In this document: positions 25,695 to 33,888 of the stretch, in pieces | Layout of the letters: every line of letters begins with the position of its first letter | Position numbering within the stretch: the stretch's first letter is position 1 | Translations under genes and position numbers: made by a program | From: Parachlamydiaceae bacterium | Lineage (GTDB): Bacteria > Chlamydiota > Chlamydiia > Chlamydiales > Parachlamydiaceae | Assembly: GCA_013816265.1 (NCBI GenBank) | Contig: JACDES010000019.1 | Span: forward strand, 1 to 34,047 | Direction of reading: 5' to 3' | Length of the DNA: 34,047 nucleotides | The notes under the pieces: model-generated | Told to the model about the DNA's origin: nothing | What the model saw: the letters and a program-made list of their open reading frames with translations, nothing else | Databases searched by the model: none

Positions 25695-27191
25695 ATGATT
25701 CCATCAAATACACAAAATGCTCCTGTTTTAACTGTTTCGCAACTAACGAATGCGATCAAATTAAGCTTGGAATCCACTTTCCCAACCGTCTGTTTACAAG
25801 GCGAAATCAGTAATTTTAAACTTCAATCTTCTGGCCACCTATATTTTTCATTAAAAGATGCCCAAGCTCAAATCTCTGTCGTCATGTTTCGCGCGGATGC
25901 TTTAGCACTCAATGTGATGCCTAAAGGTGGGGATCAAGTGATTGTGAAGGGAGAAGTAAATGTCTATCCTGCCAAAGGCAACTATCAGCTTGTTATACGT
26001 GAACTTTCTTATGTAGGTTTGGGAGAGCTTCTTCAAAAGCTGGAATTACTTAAAGTTAAACTGCATCAGTTAGGTTGGTTTAAATCAACACGAAAAAAAC
26101 AGCTTCCACGATTTCCTAAACGTATTGGCGTCGTGACGAGCCCAACAGGTGCTGTCATTCAAGATATCCTCAATGTCCTCTCGCGCCGCTTTTCCGGATT
26201 TCACCTTATTCTCAATCCAGTCAAAGTTCAAGGCGAAGGGGCTGCACAAGAAATCGCACAGGCAATCGACTACTTTAATAAATACGCTCTTGTAGATGTC
26301 ATGATTGTCGGAAGAGGGGGCGGAAGTATCGAGGATCTATGGGCGTTTAATGAAGAAATTGTTGCTCAAGCTATCTACAACAGCCAAATTCCTGTTATCA
26401 GTGCTGTGGGTCATGAAACAGATCACTGCATTGCAGATTATGTTGCCGATGTACGTGCTCCAACCCCTTCAGCAGCTGCAGAAATCGTGATCGCTGAAAA
26501 AGCGCAGCAATTGGAAAATATTAAAGGAATTAAAAAGCGTTTGCAGCAAACTGTGATGCATTTAGCTCAAAAAACGCGCTATCGTTTAGATGGCATTCTC
26601 AAGCATCCTCTTTTTGTGCGTCCTACAATGATTCTTGAAGAAAGAATGCAACGACTCGATGATTACAAACTATCCCTAGAACAAAGCATGCAGCAATTTC
26701 TGCAACTTAAACGCCATCAAATCGAAGTGAGAGCAAAGCAATCTTTAGCCCTAAAACCAACCACTCAAATCGCACACTTCAAACAAAAACTTATCTATTG
26801 GGAGCGGTCTCTAAATCAAATTTTGAATCAACGATTATCTCACCACAGAACTTTTTTAATCCAAAGAGAATCTCATTTAAATCAATTGTGGGTAGCAAAG
26901 CAAAATCATCGACGCCATTTATTCGATAAAGATCGCTTACACAAGCGCTTAGATCAACTCATTCAGCAACGAATGACAATATACCATGATAAGCTGAAAC
27001 ATATGGCATCTACCCTGCAAGCCGTTGACCCTAAGAATCTTTTAAACAACGGATATAGTATTTTATTTGCTGAAAATGATCGAAGCGTTATAAAATCGAT
27101 CAAACAATTAAAGAAAGATCAGAAAGGATCGCTTTGGCTATCGGACGGCGAAGCAACCATAACCATTAATGAAATTAGACCTTTTGTATAA
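25695..27191 (+). CDS. xseA: Exonuclease VII large subunit
   Basis: This is the catalytic subunit of the single-strand-specific exonuclease VII used in DNA repair and recombination. The N-terminal OB-fold is seen in VCLQGEISNFKLQSSGHLYF. The core motifs are RIGVVTSPTGAVIQDILNVL and GRGGGSIEDLWAFNEE, followed by PVISAVGHETDHCIADYVAD and RAPTPSAAAE. A long helical, basic C-terminal region (about 280-440) rich in Gln, His and Leu would bind the small subunits. At 498 residues it is full length. The small-subunit gene xseB follows after a large hairpin. A TAAAAT at 25663-25668 could be a -10 element, but I cannot assign a matching -35. Confidence 0.96.
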   Translation: MIPSNTQNAPVLTVSQLTNAIKLSLESTFPTVCLQGEISNFKLQSSGHLYFSLKDAQAQISVVMFRADALALNVMPKGGDQVIVKGEVNVYPAKGNYQLVIRELSYVGLGELLQKLELLKVKLHQLGWFKSTRKKQLPRFPKRIGVVTSPTGAVIQDILNVLSRRFSGFHLILNPVKVQGEGAAQEIAQAIDYFNKYALVDVMIVGRGGGSIEDLWAFNEEIVAQAIYNSQIPVISAVGHETDHCIADYVADVRAPTPSAAAEIVIAEKAQQLENIKGIKKRLQQTVMHLAQKTRYRLDGILKHPLFVRPTMILEERMQRLDDYKLSLEQSMQQFLQLKRHQIEVRAKQSLALKPTTQIAHFKQKLIYWERSLNQILNQRLSHHRTFLIQRESHLNQLWVAKQNHRRHLFDKDRLHKRLDQLIQQRMTIYHDKLKHMASTLQAVDPKNLLNNGYSILFAENDRSVIKSIKQLKKDQKGSLWLSDGEATITINEIRPFV

Positions 27192-27329
27192 CTGATGATG
27201 GCTTATATTCGAAACTATTTTTGCGTTGTTTAAAACGTTCTCTTTCGGGTAATATTAATCAATGATAACCCGAAAGAGAACGTTTTTAACAGCGGAAAAA
27301 GAATTCGAATATAAGTCATCAACAGTTAT
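27188..27329. repeat. Long imperfect hairpin between xseA and xseB
   Basis: The left arm of 63 bases (27188-27250) overlaps the xseA stop codon. The right arm of 62 bases (27268-27329) ends 20 bases before the xseB start. The inner 18 bases (ACGTTCTCTTTCGGGT and flanking) match perfectly, and the outer parts (ATAACTG.TGATG.CTTATATTCGAA) match with a few mismatches. The loop is 17 bases. It occupies almost the whole gap between two genes that should be co-expressed and shows no similarity to the other repeats in the window. Confidence 0.92.
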
Positions 27330-27349
27330 GCAAGAGGTCTATTAACAAC

Positions 27350-27628
27350 GTGAAAAAACAAATGCAAAATGATTTAAACCAAATTAGTTTTGAAGCGGCC
27401 TTCGCACGCTTAGAAGAAATCCTAGAAAAAATGAATTCGGGTGCTATCAGCTTGGATGATTCTTTGAAATTATACGAAGAAGCCGACAAACTTATCGCGC
27501 TTTCCAATAAGCGATTGAATGAAGCGGAACGAAAAATTGAAACGCTAGTGAAAAATCGTAATGGAGAAATCTCTTTAGGAGCTGATGAAAAGCCGTTGAC
27601 GCAAGAATTTAAGTTGGCAGGGGTATAA
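27350..27628 (+). CDS. xseB: Exonuclease VII small subunit
   Basis: This is the small helical subunit, several copies of which bind each XseA. The sequence [19 protein letters not shown], followed by [17 protein letters not shown] and CDS-end residues, is the standard XseB coiled-coil pattern. At 92 residues it is slightly longer than the usual 70-85, with the extra length at the C-terminus. I chose the GTG at 27350. AAGAGGT at 27332-27338 is a good ribosome site about 11 bases upstream. An ATG at 27362 is the alternative. It sits 158 bases after xseA, separated by the long hairpin. Confidence 0.92.
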   Translation: MKKQMQNDLNQISFEAAFARLEEILEKMNSGAISLDDSLKLYEEADKLIALSNKRLNEAERKIETLVKNRNGEISLGADEKPLTQEFKLAGV

Positions 27629-27649
27629 GTTCTTTTTAATGCAAAGGAC

Positions 27650-28045
27650 TTATATCTTTAAATGCTTCATCAATTTTCTGAATTTAGAAGCTAATTTTCT
27701 TTCAATTTTCGACTCCAAATGATCGGGATTTTGTTTTGGAAGCACGCCCCCTGCATCTATTATAGCATCTTTTTTATCCTTTATTTGTTCGTCAATAGTT
27801 TCTCTATCTCTTTCAAGAACTCTTATTTCATCTTGTAATATAAGGATTTTGTTTGCAAATACAGGATTTTTTTTTAAATTTTCTATAATGTCTGTAGTAG
27901 CTTTGATCTTATCAATTTTGACTTGTCTCAGATCCTGTAGAGCCCTTAAATCAAAATATAAATCATCCAATGGACTATTTTCTGTAACATCTATTGAAGA
28001 GAATAGACCTATAAATAATTTATTTGTAAAATCATTAATTTTCAT
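27650..28045 (-). CDS. Unknown coiled-coil protein
   Basis: I do not recognise this 131-residue protein. It has no signal peptide or membrane segment. Almost the whole length is charged and predicted helical (for example DEIRVLERDRETIDEQIKDK), with a short break at GGVLPKQNP. The C-terminus is basic (KLASKFRKLMKHLKI). It has no paired gene and is convergent with xseB, which ends 22 bases away. Upstream of the ATG at 28045 an AAAGGG can serve as ribosome site. The codon composition is AT-rich like other unknown genes here. It could be a lineage-specific effector or chaperone, but nothing in the sequence proves this. Confidence 0.6.
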   Translation of the reverse strand: MKINDFTNKLFIGLFSSIDVTENSPLDDLYFDLRALQDLRQVKIDKIKATTDIIENLKKNPVFANKILILQDEIRVLERDRETIDEQIKDKKDAIIDAGGVLPKQNPDHLESKIERKLASKFRKLMKHLKI

Positions 28046-28335
28046 AATATTTGCCCTTTTTGAACCATTTTTTTGAAATATCCAAACTAATTAAATAACG
28101 CAAATACTTTTATTTATCATTATAGCATATTTTCATTTTTTTTAATAACAACAAACATGTTAAAAACGTAATTTTATTGCGTATTCAAAACCATAATCAT
28201 TTGAATAAATCCATCAAAATATTAAAAAAGTAATTAAAATTGCACTGTAAGGATTGATCTTGTACAATTTGGTCGAAATGATTTATTGTTATGTAAAGCT
28301 CTTACCCCCTTAACTTCGTATTAATGAAGGTGTTT
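28046..28335. other. AT-rich intergenic region upstream of dxs
   Basis: About 290 bases contain no credible gene. The sequence is very AT-rich with long T runs and should hold divergent promoters for the coiled-coil gene and dxs. I cannot place either with confidence. GAAGG at 28326-28330 is the likely ribosome site of dxs. Confidence 0.45.
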
Positions 28336-30246
28336 ATGATTTCTGAATTTCTTAAAAATATTCAATCCCCAGAAGACATAAAATCCCTTTCTTATGCAGA
28401 ATTAACACAGTTAGCAGCCGAAATCCGCCATAGAATTATCGAAGTCCTCTCTGTCAATGGAGGCCACTTAGCTTCAAATTTAGGCGTCGTAGAATTAACA
28501 ATCGCTTTACATAAAGTTTTCAATTCTCCTGAAGATAAGTTCATTTGGGACGTAAGTCACCAGACATATGTCCATAAACTCCTTACAGGCCGAAATAATC
28601 GCTTTCATCAAATTCGCCAATTCAAAGGTCTCTGTGGTTTTTGCCATCCTAAAGAATCCCCTCATGACCATTTTCAAGCAGGACATGCCGCAACAGCTCT
28701 TTCTCTTTCTTTGGGTGTTGCAAAAAATCGCGACCTGACAAAACGATCAGAGTATATCGTTCCGATTATTGGCGATGCAACCCTCACTTGTGGTACTGCT
28801 CTCGAAGCTTTAAATAATATTCCCCCCGATTTAAAACGTTTCATTTTAATTCTTAATGATAATGCCATGTCGATCTCCAAAAATGTGGGTGCTATAACAA
28901 ATATCTTAAGCCGCTTATTGAGCAATCCAACGACTAACAAAATTTACCACGAAATCGACACTTTAGTATCTAAAATCCCAAATTATGGTGCTTCCCTGGC
29001 AAGACAAGGTCATAAAATAACTGAATCTCTAAAAAATTTGGTAAGTCCTGCTGCTTTCTTTGAAGAATATGGACTTTCATACATTGGACCTATCGACGGA
29101 CATGACATCAAAAAATTGGTCGATGTTCTAGAACGGGTTAAAGATTCGAATTGGCCTGTCATCATCCATGTCCTTACAAAGAAAGGTTTAGGCCTCGAAG
29201 AAGCGATAAAGAATCCGATCTCTTATCATGGTGCCAAACCTTTCAGCATCGATACAGGTAAATTTTTACCTAATCCGACGACGAAACCAACATTTCCAAA
29301 AGTTTTTGGAAATACGATCCTAAAGATGGCTGAAAAAGATCCAAGCGTTGTTGTGATCACACCTGCCATGTTAGCAGGATCTAGTTTAGATGATTTTATG
29401 AAGAAATTTCCAGATCGATGCTTCGATGTAGGAATCGCAGAATCGCATGCTGTCACATTTGCGGGCGGACTTGCCTATGGCGGAAAAATGAAGGTTGTAA
29501 TGTCGATTTACGCCACATTCCTCCAAAGAGCTTTCGATAACCTTTTCCACGATGTTTGCTTGCAAGAGCTACCAATCCTTTTTGCGATTGATCGTGCCGG
29601 AATCTCAGGACCCGATGGTGCCACCCATCATGGTATTTATGATATTTCATTTCTAAATGCAATGCCCAACATGATCATTGCTCAACCTCGTAATGGACAA
29701 GTTCTTAAAGAATTGTTGGAATCGTCATTTTTATGGAAACGTCCAACGGCAATTAGATATCCCAATTTGACAACCGAAGATGCAGATGGTCCATTGAAAG
29801 AAAGAGAATTAGGAAAAGGGGAAGTTCTCGTAGAAGGGAAAGATGTTTTGATCATTTCTCTAGGTCACATGAATTCTACAGCTCTTAAAACACGCGAAAT
29901 TCTAGCAAAAGATGGAATTGAAGCGACAATTCTTGATCCTATCTTCGTTAAGCCCCTAGATTCCGAGTTGCTTTGCCATCTATTATTGACTCATCAAAAG
30001 ATCGTTACTATCGAAGAGCATTCGGTTGTTTCAGGCCTTGGTTCGATTATCAATAATTTCTTAATCAAGCAAGGTTTTAACCAAGTTCAAGTGCTTAATC
30101 TGGGTGTTCCTGAAACTTTCCTTGAACATGGAAGTAATCAAGATCTACTCAATGAGATTGGTTTAACTCCCGATAAAATTGCAAAACAGATTCAATTTCA
30201 TTTTGGTTTGAATAAACACAAAATGAATGTGAATGTAACGATCTAG
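28336..30246 (+). CDS. dxs: 1-deoxy-D-xylulose-5-phosphate synthase
   Basis: This thiamine-diphosphate enzyme condenses pyruvate and glyceraldehyde 3-phosphate, the first step of the MEP isoprenoid pathway. Landmarks in order are [33 protein letters not shown], the cofactor region [42 protein letters not shown], the general-acid glutamate in [18 protein letters not shown], and [18 protein letters not shown]. At 636 residues it is normal. Several usually invariant positions are changed (GDA for GDG, DVSHQ for DVGHQ, AESHAVT for AEQHAVT), giving a divergent DXS. I chose ATG 28336 because GAAGG lies five bases upstream. ATG 28324 lacks a ribosome site. nadK follows after 33 bases. Confidence 0.95.
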   Translation: MISEFLKNIQSPEDIKSLSYAELTQLAAEIRHRIIEVLSVNGGHLASNLGVVELTIALHKVFNSPEDKFIWDVSHQTYVHKLLTGRNNRFHQIRQFKGLCGFCHPKESPHDHFQAGHAATALSLSLGVAKNRDLTKRSEYIVPIIGDATLTCGTALEALNNIPPDLKRFILILNDNAMSISKNVGAITNILSRLLSNPTTNKIYHEIDTLVSKIPNYGASLARQGHKITESLKNLVSPAAFFEEYGLSYIGPIDGHDIKKLVDVLERVKDSNWPVIIHVLTKKGLGLEEAIKNPISYHGAKPFSIDTGKFLPNPTTKPTFPKVFGNTILKMAEKDPSVVVITPAMLAGSSLDDFMKKFPDRCFDVGIAESHAVTFAGGLAYGGKMKVVMSIYATFLQRAFDNLFHDVCLQELPILFAIDRAGISGPDGATHHGIYDISFLNAMPNMIIAQPRNGQVLKELLESSFLWKRPTAIRYPNLTTEDADGPLKERELGKGEVLVEGKDVLIISLGHMNSTALKTREILAKDGIEATILDPIFVKPLDSELLCHLLLTHQKIVTIEEHSVVSGLGSIINNFLIKQGFNQVQVLNLGVPETFLEHGSNQDLLNEIGLTPDKIAKQIQFHFGLNKHKMNVNVTI

Positions 30247-30279
30247 ACCCAAGCCTATCAAATTTTTTAGGAACTACCT

Positions 30280-31122
30280 ATGTTAATTGCATTATTTCTT
30301 AATGAAAGTAAACCCCATTCTCTTACTATTGCTAAAGAAATTTGTGATTTTCTAAAACAAAAAAAAGTTCAGGTTGTCACAAGCGAAGCCCAAGCCAAAA
30401 ATCTGAATGTATTACCGTTAACTGAAATCGATCCTAAATCTATCGATTTTCGTATCTGTTTAGGTGGCGATGGGACCATATTAAGATTAGTGCACCGTTA
30501 TCCTGAAATTGAAGCTCCATTACTAGGTATTAATCTTGGCAGTCTTGGTTTCATGGCCGATATTCCAATCAATGATATCTACCCAAGCTTAGAAGATCTT
30601 TTGAAGGGACATTATTATGTTGAGAATCGCTTGGTTATGGAAGGACATACCTCAAAAGGTGATCATTGTGTTGCGGTGAATGATTTAGTCATCCACCGGG
30701 CACAGAATCCTTGTTTGGTCGAATTAGCTATTCATATTGACGGAACCTATTTGAACACATTTTTAGCTGACGGTATTATTTTTTCAACACCTAATGGATC
30801 TACAGCCTACTCGCTTGCTGCAGGGGGGCCCATTGTATCACCTGAATTGGAAGCCTTTGTTATCACTCCTATTTGTCCACATACAATCTCCAACCGCCCT
30901 ATTGTTTTGATGCCAAAACAAGAAATTCGCGTTGAGTATATGAGTTCATTGCAACCCGTCGAAATTTCGTATGATGGAATATCTTCTTTAACTCTATCTA
31001 GAGGAGAAAATTTCATTATAAAACCATCTGCGAGAAAATTTAATCTTGTTACTCTAACAAGACACAACTATTACTCCACATTGCGTGAGAAGCTTGGTTG
31101 GCAAGGAAAATTAAAAACTTAA
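30280..31122 (+). CDS. nadK: NAD kinase
   Basis: This enzyme phosphorylates NAD+ to NADP+. The protein has the diagnostic CLGGDGTILRLVHRY, the substrate loop GINLGSLGFMAD, the NE/D-type motif VAVNDLVIHR, and FLADGIIFSTPNGSTAYSLA followed by AGGPIVSP. At 280 residues it is the usual size for a bacterial NAD kinase. AGGA at 30269-30272 lies seven bases before the ATG. It follows dxs closely in the same direction, so the two are probably co-transcribed. The NADPH pool it supports is used by later steps of the MEP pathway. Confidence 0.96.
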   Translation: MLIALFLNESKPHSLTIAKEICDFLKQKKVQVVTSEAQAKNLNVLPLTEIDPKSIDFRICLGGDGTILRLVHRYPEIEAPLLGINLGSLGFMADIPINDIYPSLEDLLKGHYYVENRLVMEGHTSKGDHCVAVNDLVIHRAQNPCLVELAIHIDGTYLNTFLADGIIFSTPNGSTAYSLAAGGPIVSPELEAFVITPICPHTISNRPIVLMPKQEIRVEYMSSLQPVEISYDGISSLTLSRGENFIIKPSARKFNLVTLTRHNYYSTLREKLGWQGKLKT

Positions 31123-31495
31123 AAATTTTGAATTGTCCCAACTTTTCTTTTTTTCTCAATCATCTTGCATAAATTCTTCATGAAATCAAATTCTGTTGAT
31201 TTCTTCATTTTTTTCGGACATTTAATACATTTTTTTTCACTTTCTTTTTCAAACTATATGAGCTTAATTCTGAAGATCTTATACTGTTTTTTTTAAAATT
31301 TCACGATGAACGATGAAAAATTCTTCTGGAAGATTTATTTCCTAAGGCGTATGTGTATGAGATAAAGTCTTTTTTATTAATCGTAACTTGTTCGCCATGT
31401 TAATGCATGAAGAAAAGCCGATCGATAAGAGGAATTTTTCAATAAAATAAAGAGTTTAAAATTTTTTTAACTCGTAAACCCAACAGGAGAATATT
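31123..31495. other. Long AT-rich intergenic region upstream of the omcA-like gene
   Basis: About 370 bases lack a credible gene. Near the nadK end an 8-bp stem (GAAATCAA 31182-31189 with TTGATTTC 31196-31203) followed by a T-rich run could be a weak terminator. Near the right end an inverted motif GAGTT ... AACTC around 31451-31472 precedes the ribosome site AGGAG just before the omcA-like ATG. The long leader suggests regulated transcription, which would fit late-stage expression of this gene pair. Confidence 0.4.
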
Positions 31496-31699
31496 ATGAA
31501 AACATTACTAAGTTTTGGCTTTTTAGCTACTTTAGCTTTATCAGCATTAACAAGCTGCTGCTGCGACCGTGATCCTTGCTGCGATCCATGTCCTCCAAGA
31601 CCACGTTGCTGCGAACCAAGACCATGCTGCCCAAGACCAGTATGTCCACCACGTTGTGAACCACGTTGTGAACCACGTTGTATGGATAACGGATACTAA
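31496..31699 (+). CDS. omcA: Small cysteine-rich OmcA-type envelope lipoprotein
   Basis: This is a 67-residue lipoprotein. The signal peptide runs MKTLLSFGFLATLALSALTS with the lipobox before Cys21. The mature part has 14 cysteines in 47 residues, arranged with Pro and Arg (CCDPCPPRPRCC, then RCEPRCEPRC). Chlamydial OmcA is a similarly small, Cys-rich lipoprotein that is disulfide-linked into the elementary-body envelope and encoded next to OmcB. Position directly before omcB supports the call. It is shorter than OmcA of Chlamydia (about 88 residues), and the sequence is low complexity, so homology rests on context. AGGAG lies just before the ATG. The C-terminal repeat is mirrored in DNA by a 12-bp tandem repeat at 31649-31682. 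Confidence 0.82.
   Translation: MKTLLSFGFLATLALSALTSCCCDRDPCCDPCPPRPRCCEPRPCCPRPVCPPRCEPRCEPRCMDNGY
31649..31682. repeat. 12-bp tandem repeat in the omcA-like gene
   Basis: The unit CCACGTTGTGAA occurs at 31649-31660 and 31661-31672, with a third partial copy to 31682. It encodes the repeated Pro-Arg-Cys-Glu. The copies are identical at DNA level, indicating recent slippage or duplication rather than codon-level selection alone. Confidence 0.9.
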
Positions 31700-31737
31700 G
31701 ATGCATTTTGCATGCCATTGGCATGTAAACATCTAAT

Positions 31738-31761
31738 AGCAGAGGGATTTATCCCTCTGCT
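31738..31761. terminator. Hairpin between the omcA-like gene and omcB
   Basis: AGCAGAGGGA (31738-31747) and TCCCTCTGCT (31752-31761) form a perfect 10-bp stem with a TTTA loop, 39 bases after the omcA-like stop. The following bases (TATGTTTC) are only moderately T-rich, so it may be a partial terminator or an RNA-stabilising structure that sets the ratio of the two products. Confidence 0.65.
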
Positions 31762-31855
31762 TATGTTTCATCAAATAATGATCCATATATGAGCGCGAGA
31801 ATATTATAGATAACCCCAAACTCAAACTTGAATATGAGTCATTATTTTAGAAATG

Positions 31856-31870
31856 AATTCAATTTGAATT
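31856..31870. promoter_or_regulatory. Operator-like palindrome upstream of omcB
   Basis: AATTCAA-T-TTGAATT is a perfect palindrome with a single central base, centred 52 bases before the omcB start. It lies in the gap after the omcA-like gene hairpin, where an omcB promoter or regulator site could sit. AT-rich palindromes of this size also arise by chance. Confidence 0.25.
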
Positions 31871-31914
31871 ATAGAATTTCCAATAAAAACAAGACCTTAA
31901 CAAGGAGTCTTTTA

Positions 31915-33684
31915 ATGAGAAAACAACTGGGAATATTAGCCTCGTTGATCTTTTTAGGTGTATCTGCACTTATCTGGACAGGTTGCTCGGGTTCTAGCCG
32001 TTATTCTGATGATTACAATCAATCAGCATGCGCTGAACCATGTAAACCACAACCATGCAAGCCTGTATGTGCTCCACCATGCAAACCTGTTTGCGCTCCA
32101 GTATGCGCTCCAGATTGCGATGAGCCATGTCAAGCACCTTGCGCACCACGTGCTTGCCCACCAGCACCATGCGCACCACGTGCTTGTCCACCAGCACCAT
32201 GCGCACCAAGACCATGCGCACCAGCATGTGAACCATGCCCAGCGCCATGCGCACCAAGAAATGTATGCCCACCACCATGTGAACCATGCCCACCAAAATG
32301 CTGTGCTCCATTAAAGCAATGCAAATTTGGTCCAGCAGGTGAGTGCGCTTGCAATGGTATCACTGTAAGAGCAAGAAATCCAAAGATGTGCATGCTCGGT
32401 GATCAATATCCATTAGACCTAGAAGTAATCGCATGCTGCAACGTTTGCGAAGCTACAGTTACAACAACACTTCCAGAAGGCGTTTCTTACATGAGAAGCC
32501 AACCAGAAGCGAAAGTTGATGGCCGTATGTTAACATGGGAATTTGGAAGCCTAAGCAAAGGACAAACTGTTCCAGTAAGAGTTTGGCTTAAGTGCGATAG
32601 AGAAGGTGACCTATGCACATGTTTCTGCGTAAAAGCGACTCCAGTTGCTTTCTGCGCATTACTTTGCGCGAAACCAGTTCTCGTTTGCGAGAAGTGTGGA
32701 CCAGAGCAAGTATGCCCAGGCGATCCAATCAACTACACAATCACTGTAACGAACATTGGTTCTTGCACAGCTGAAGATGTTGTTGTAACAGATACACTTC
32801 CAGAAGGTATTGAACATGCTAGCTGCCAAAAAACTCTTAAGTTTAACCTCGGCTCCTTAGAGCCTTGCCAAACAAAGAAAGTTAACTTCTGTGTTACAGC
32901 TTGCAAACGTGGTAAAATCTGCAACACAGCTGTTGTAACAGCTTGCAATGCAAACCAAACATCTTGCGAATTCTGCACATGTGTTTGCTGCTGCGCAATC
33001 GAATGTAACAAAGTTGGACCAAAAGAAGTTCCTGTTGGACAAAATGCTGATTACACAATCACAGTTGTTAACACAGGTGACCTTTCATTACATGAAGTTG
33101 TCGTAACTGATACAGCTCCTACTGCTACATCTATTGTATCAGCACAAGGCGCTAACATCAACGGCAAACAAGCTGTATGGAAGTTAAGAGAATTGAAAGC
33201 TGGTGAAAAAGCAACATTCAATATCACATTGACAACTTGCACACCTGGCTTCTTCACAAACGTTGCTAACGTAACAAACTGTGAAGGTTGCAATTCTTGC
33301 TGCGAATTTGGAACAGCCTGGAAAGGTCGTCCAGCTCTTGAAGCTTGCTTCGAAATTAAAGACAACCCAATCTGCATTAACGAAACAAGCAGATTCAGAG
33401 TTGTTGTTCAGAACAAAGGACAAGAGTATGATTCAAATGTTAACGTTGTTGTTACATTGCCACCTGAACTCAGCGTAGTTGATGCGTCTGGTGCTTCAGC
33501 AGCAAAAGTAAGCGGACAAACAGTTTCATTTGCACCATTCCCACAACTTGCACCACGTCAATCAATTGAGTACTTCATCACAGTAAAGGCTAATGGCCGT
33601 GGTGATTTACGTCCTAAGGTACAAGTAAGTTCTGATGCAATGAAGAACCCATTGAATCAAGAAGATAGCATAATCGTTAACTAA
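31915..33684 (+). CDS. omcB: Large cysteine-rich outer-envelope protein OmcB
   Basis: This is the major cysteine-rich protein of the chlamydial envelope, cross-linked by disulfides in the infectious form and thought to give rigidity in place of peptidoglycan. The start at 31915 (MRKQLGILASLIFLGVSALI) gives a signal peptide. AAGGAG at 31902-31907 is a strong ribosome site, whereas the longer reading from 31828 lacks one. A Pro/Cys-rich region covers about residues 38-140 with PAPCAPRACP repeats. About four DUF11-type beta domains follow, starting near 150, 261 (CPGDPINYTITVTNIGSC), 363 (VPVGQNADYTITVVNTGDL) and 475. At 589 residues it is close to chlamydial OmcB (about 550). WTGC at residue 24 is a poor lipobox. 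The Dsb fusion at 14911 is a plausible oxidant. Confidence 0.95.
   Translation: MRKQLGILASLIFLGVSALIWTGCSGSSRYSDDYNQSACAEPCKPQPCKPVCAPPCKPVCAPVCAPDCDEPCQAPCAPRACPPAPCAPRACPPAPCAPRPCAPACEPCPAPCAPRNVCPPPCEPCPPKCCAPLKQCKFGPAGECACNGITVRARNPKMCMLGDQYPLDLEVIACCNVCEATVTTTLPEGVSYMRSQPEAKVDGRMLTWEFGSLSKGQTVPVRVWLKCDREGDLCTCFCVKATPVAFCALLCAKPVLVCEKCGPEQVCPGDPINYTITVTNIGSCTAEDVVVTDTLPEGIEHASCQKTLKFNLGSLEPCQTKKVNFCVTACKRGKICNTAVVTACNANQTSCEFCTCVCCCAIECNKVGPKEVPVGQNADYTITVVNTGDLSLHEVVVTDTAPTATSIVSAQGANINGKQAVWKLRELKAGEKATFNITLTTCTPGFFTNVANVTNCEGCNSCCEFGTAWKGRPALEACFEIKDNPICINETSRFRVVVQNKGQEYDSNVNVVVTLPPELSVVDASGASAAKVSGQTVSFAPFPQLAPRQSIEYFITVKANGRGDLRPKVQVSSDAMKNPLNQEDSIIVN
32141..32200. repeat. 30-bp tandem repeat in the Pro/Cys-rich region of omcB
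   Basis: Two copies (32141-32170 and 32171-32200) differ at one base and encode CAPRACPPAP units. A third partial copy (GCGCACCA...) follows. Near-identity at silent positions points to recent duplication. Confidence 0.9.
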
Positions 33685-33713
33685 TAACGATTAGTGATCT
33701 TATTGATCTAAAG

Positions 33714-33740
33714 AGGCAGGCCTTCGGGCCTGCCTTTTTT
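33714..33740 (+). terminator. Rho-independent terminator of omcB
   Basis: AGGCAGGCC (33714-33722), loop TTCG, and GGCCTGCCT (33727-33735) form a 9-bp GC-rich stem with a stable tetraloop, followed by TTTTT and more T-rich sequence. It lies 29 bases after the omcB stop. This is the clearest intrinsic terminator in the window. Confidence 0.93.
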
Positions 33741-33888
33741 ATTTTACCCTCCTTTTATAAAATTCCACTCCCCTTGCCCTTGTCCGGATGTTCCCCTTTT
33801 CACGTGCCTGTTAATGAAGGCGAACCCTTTGGAGCGTGTGTCGCTTGAGGCTAAGAAAAAATCGATTTAAGTCTAGAATTCACTGCGT
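33741..33888. other. Intergenic sequence right of omcB
   Basis: I see no gene or recognisable signal between the omcB terminator and the third nested palindrome. Confidence 0.4.

Noticed and set aside
31130..31220. Minus-strand 29-codon open reading frame after nadK (starting MKKSTEFDF)
   Set aside because: It is very short, has no clear ribosome site, and overlaps the possible terminator hairpin. There is no independent support.
31828..31914. N-terminal extension of OmcB by 29 codons
   Set aside because: It would bury the signal peptide behind a polar stretch, and it ignores the strong AAGGAG directly before the ATG at 31915.
31958..32393. His-rich and Gly/His-rich open reading frames on both strands over the omcB Pro/Cys region
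   Set aside because: They are frame shadows of the repetitive Cys-Pro coding sequence. The OmcB frame has the signal peptide, ribosome site and conserved downstream domains.
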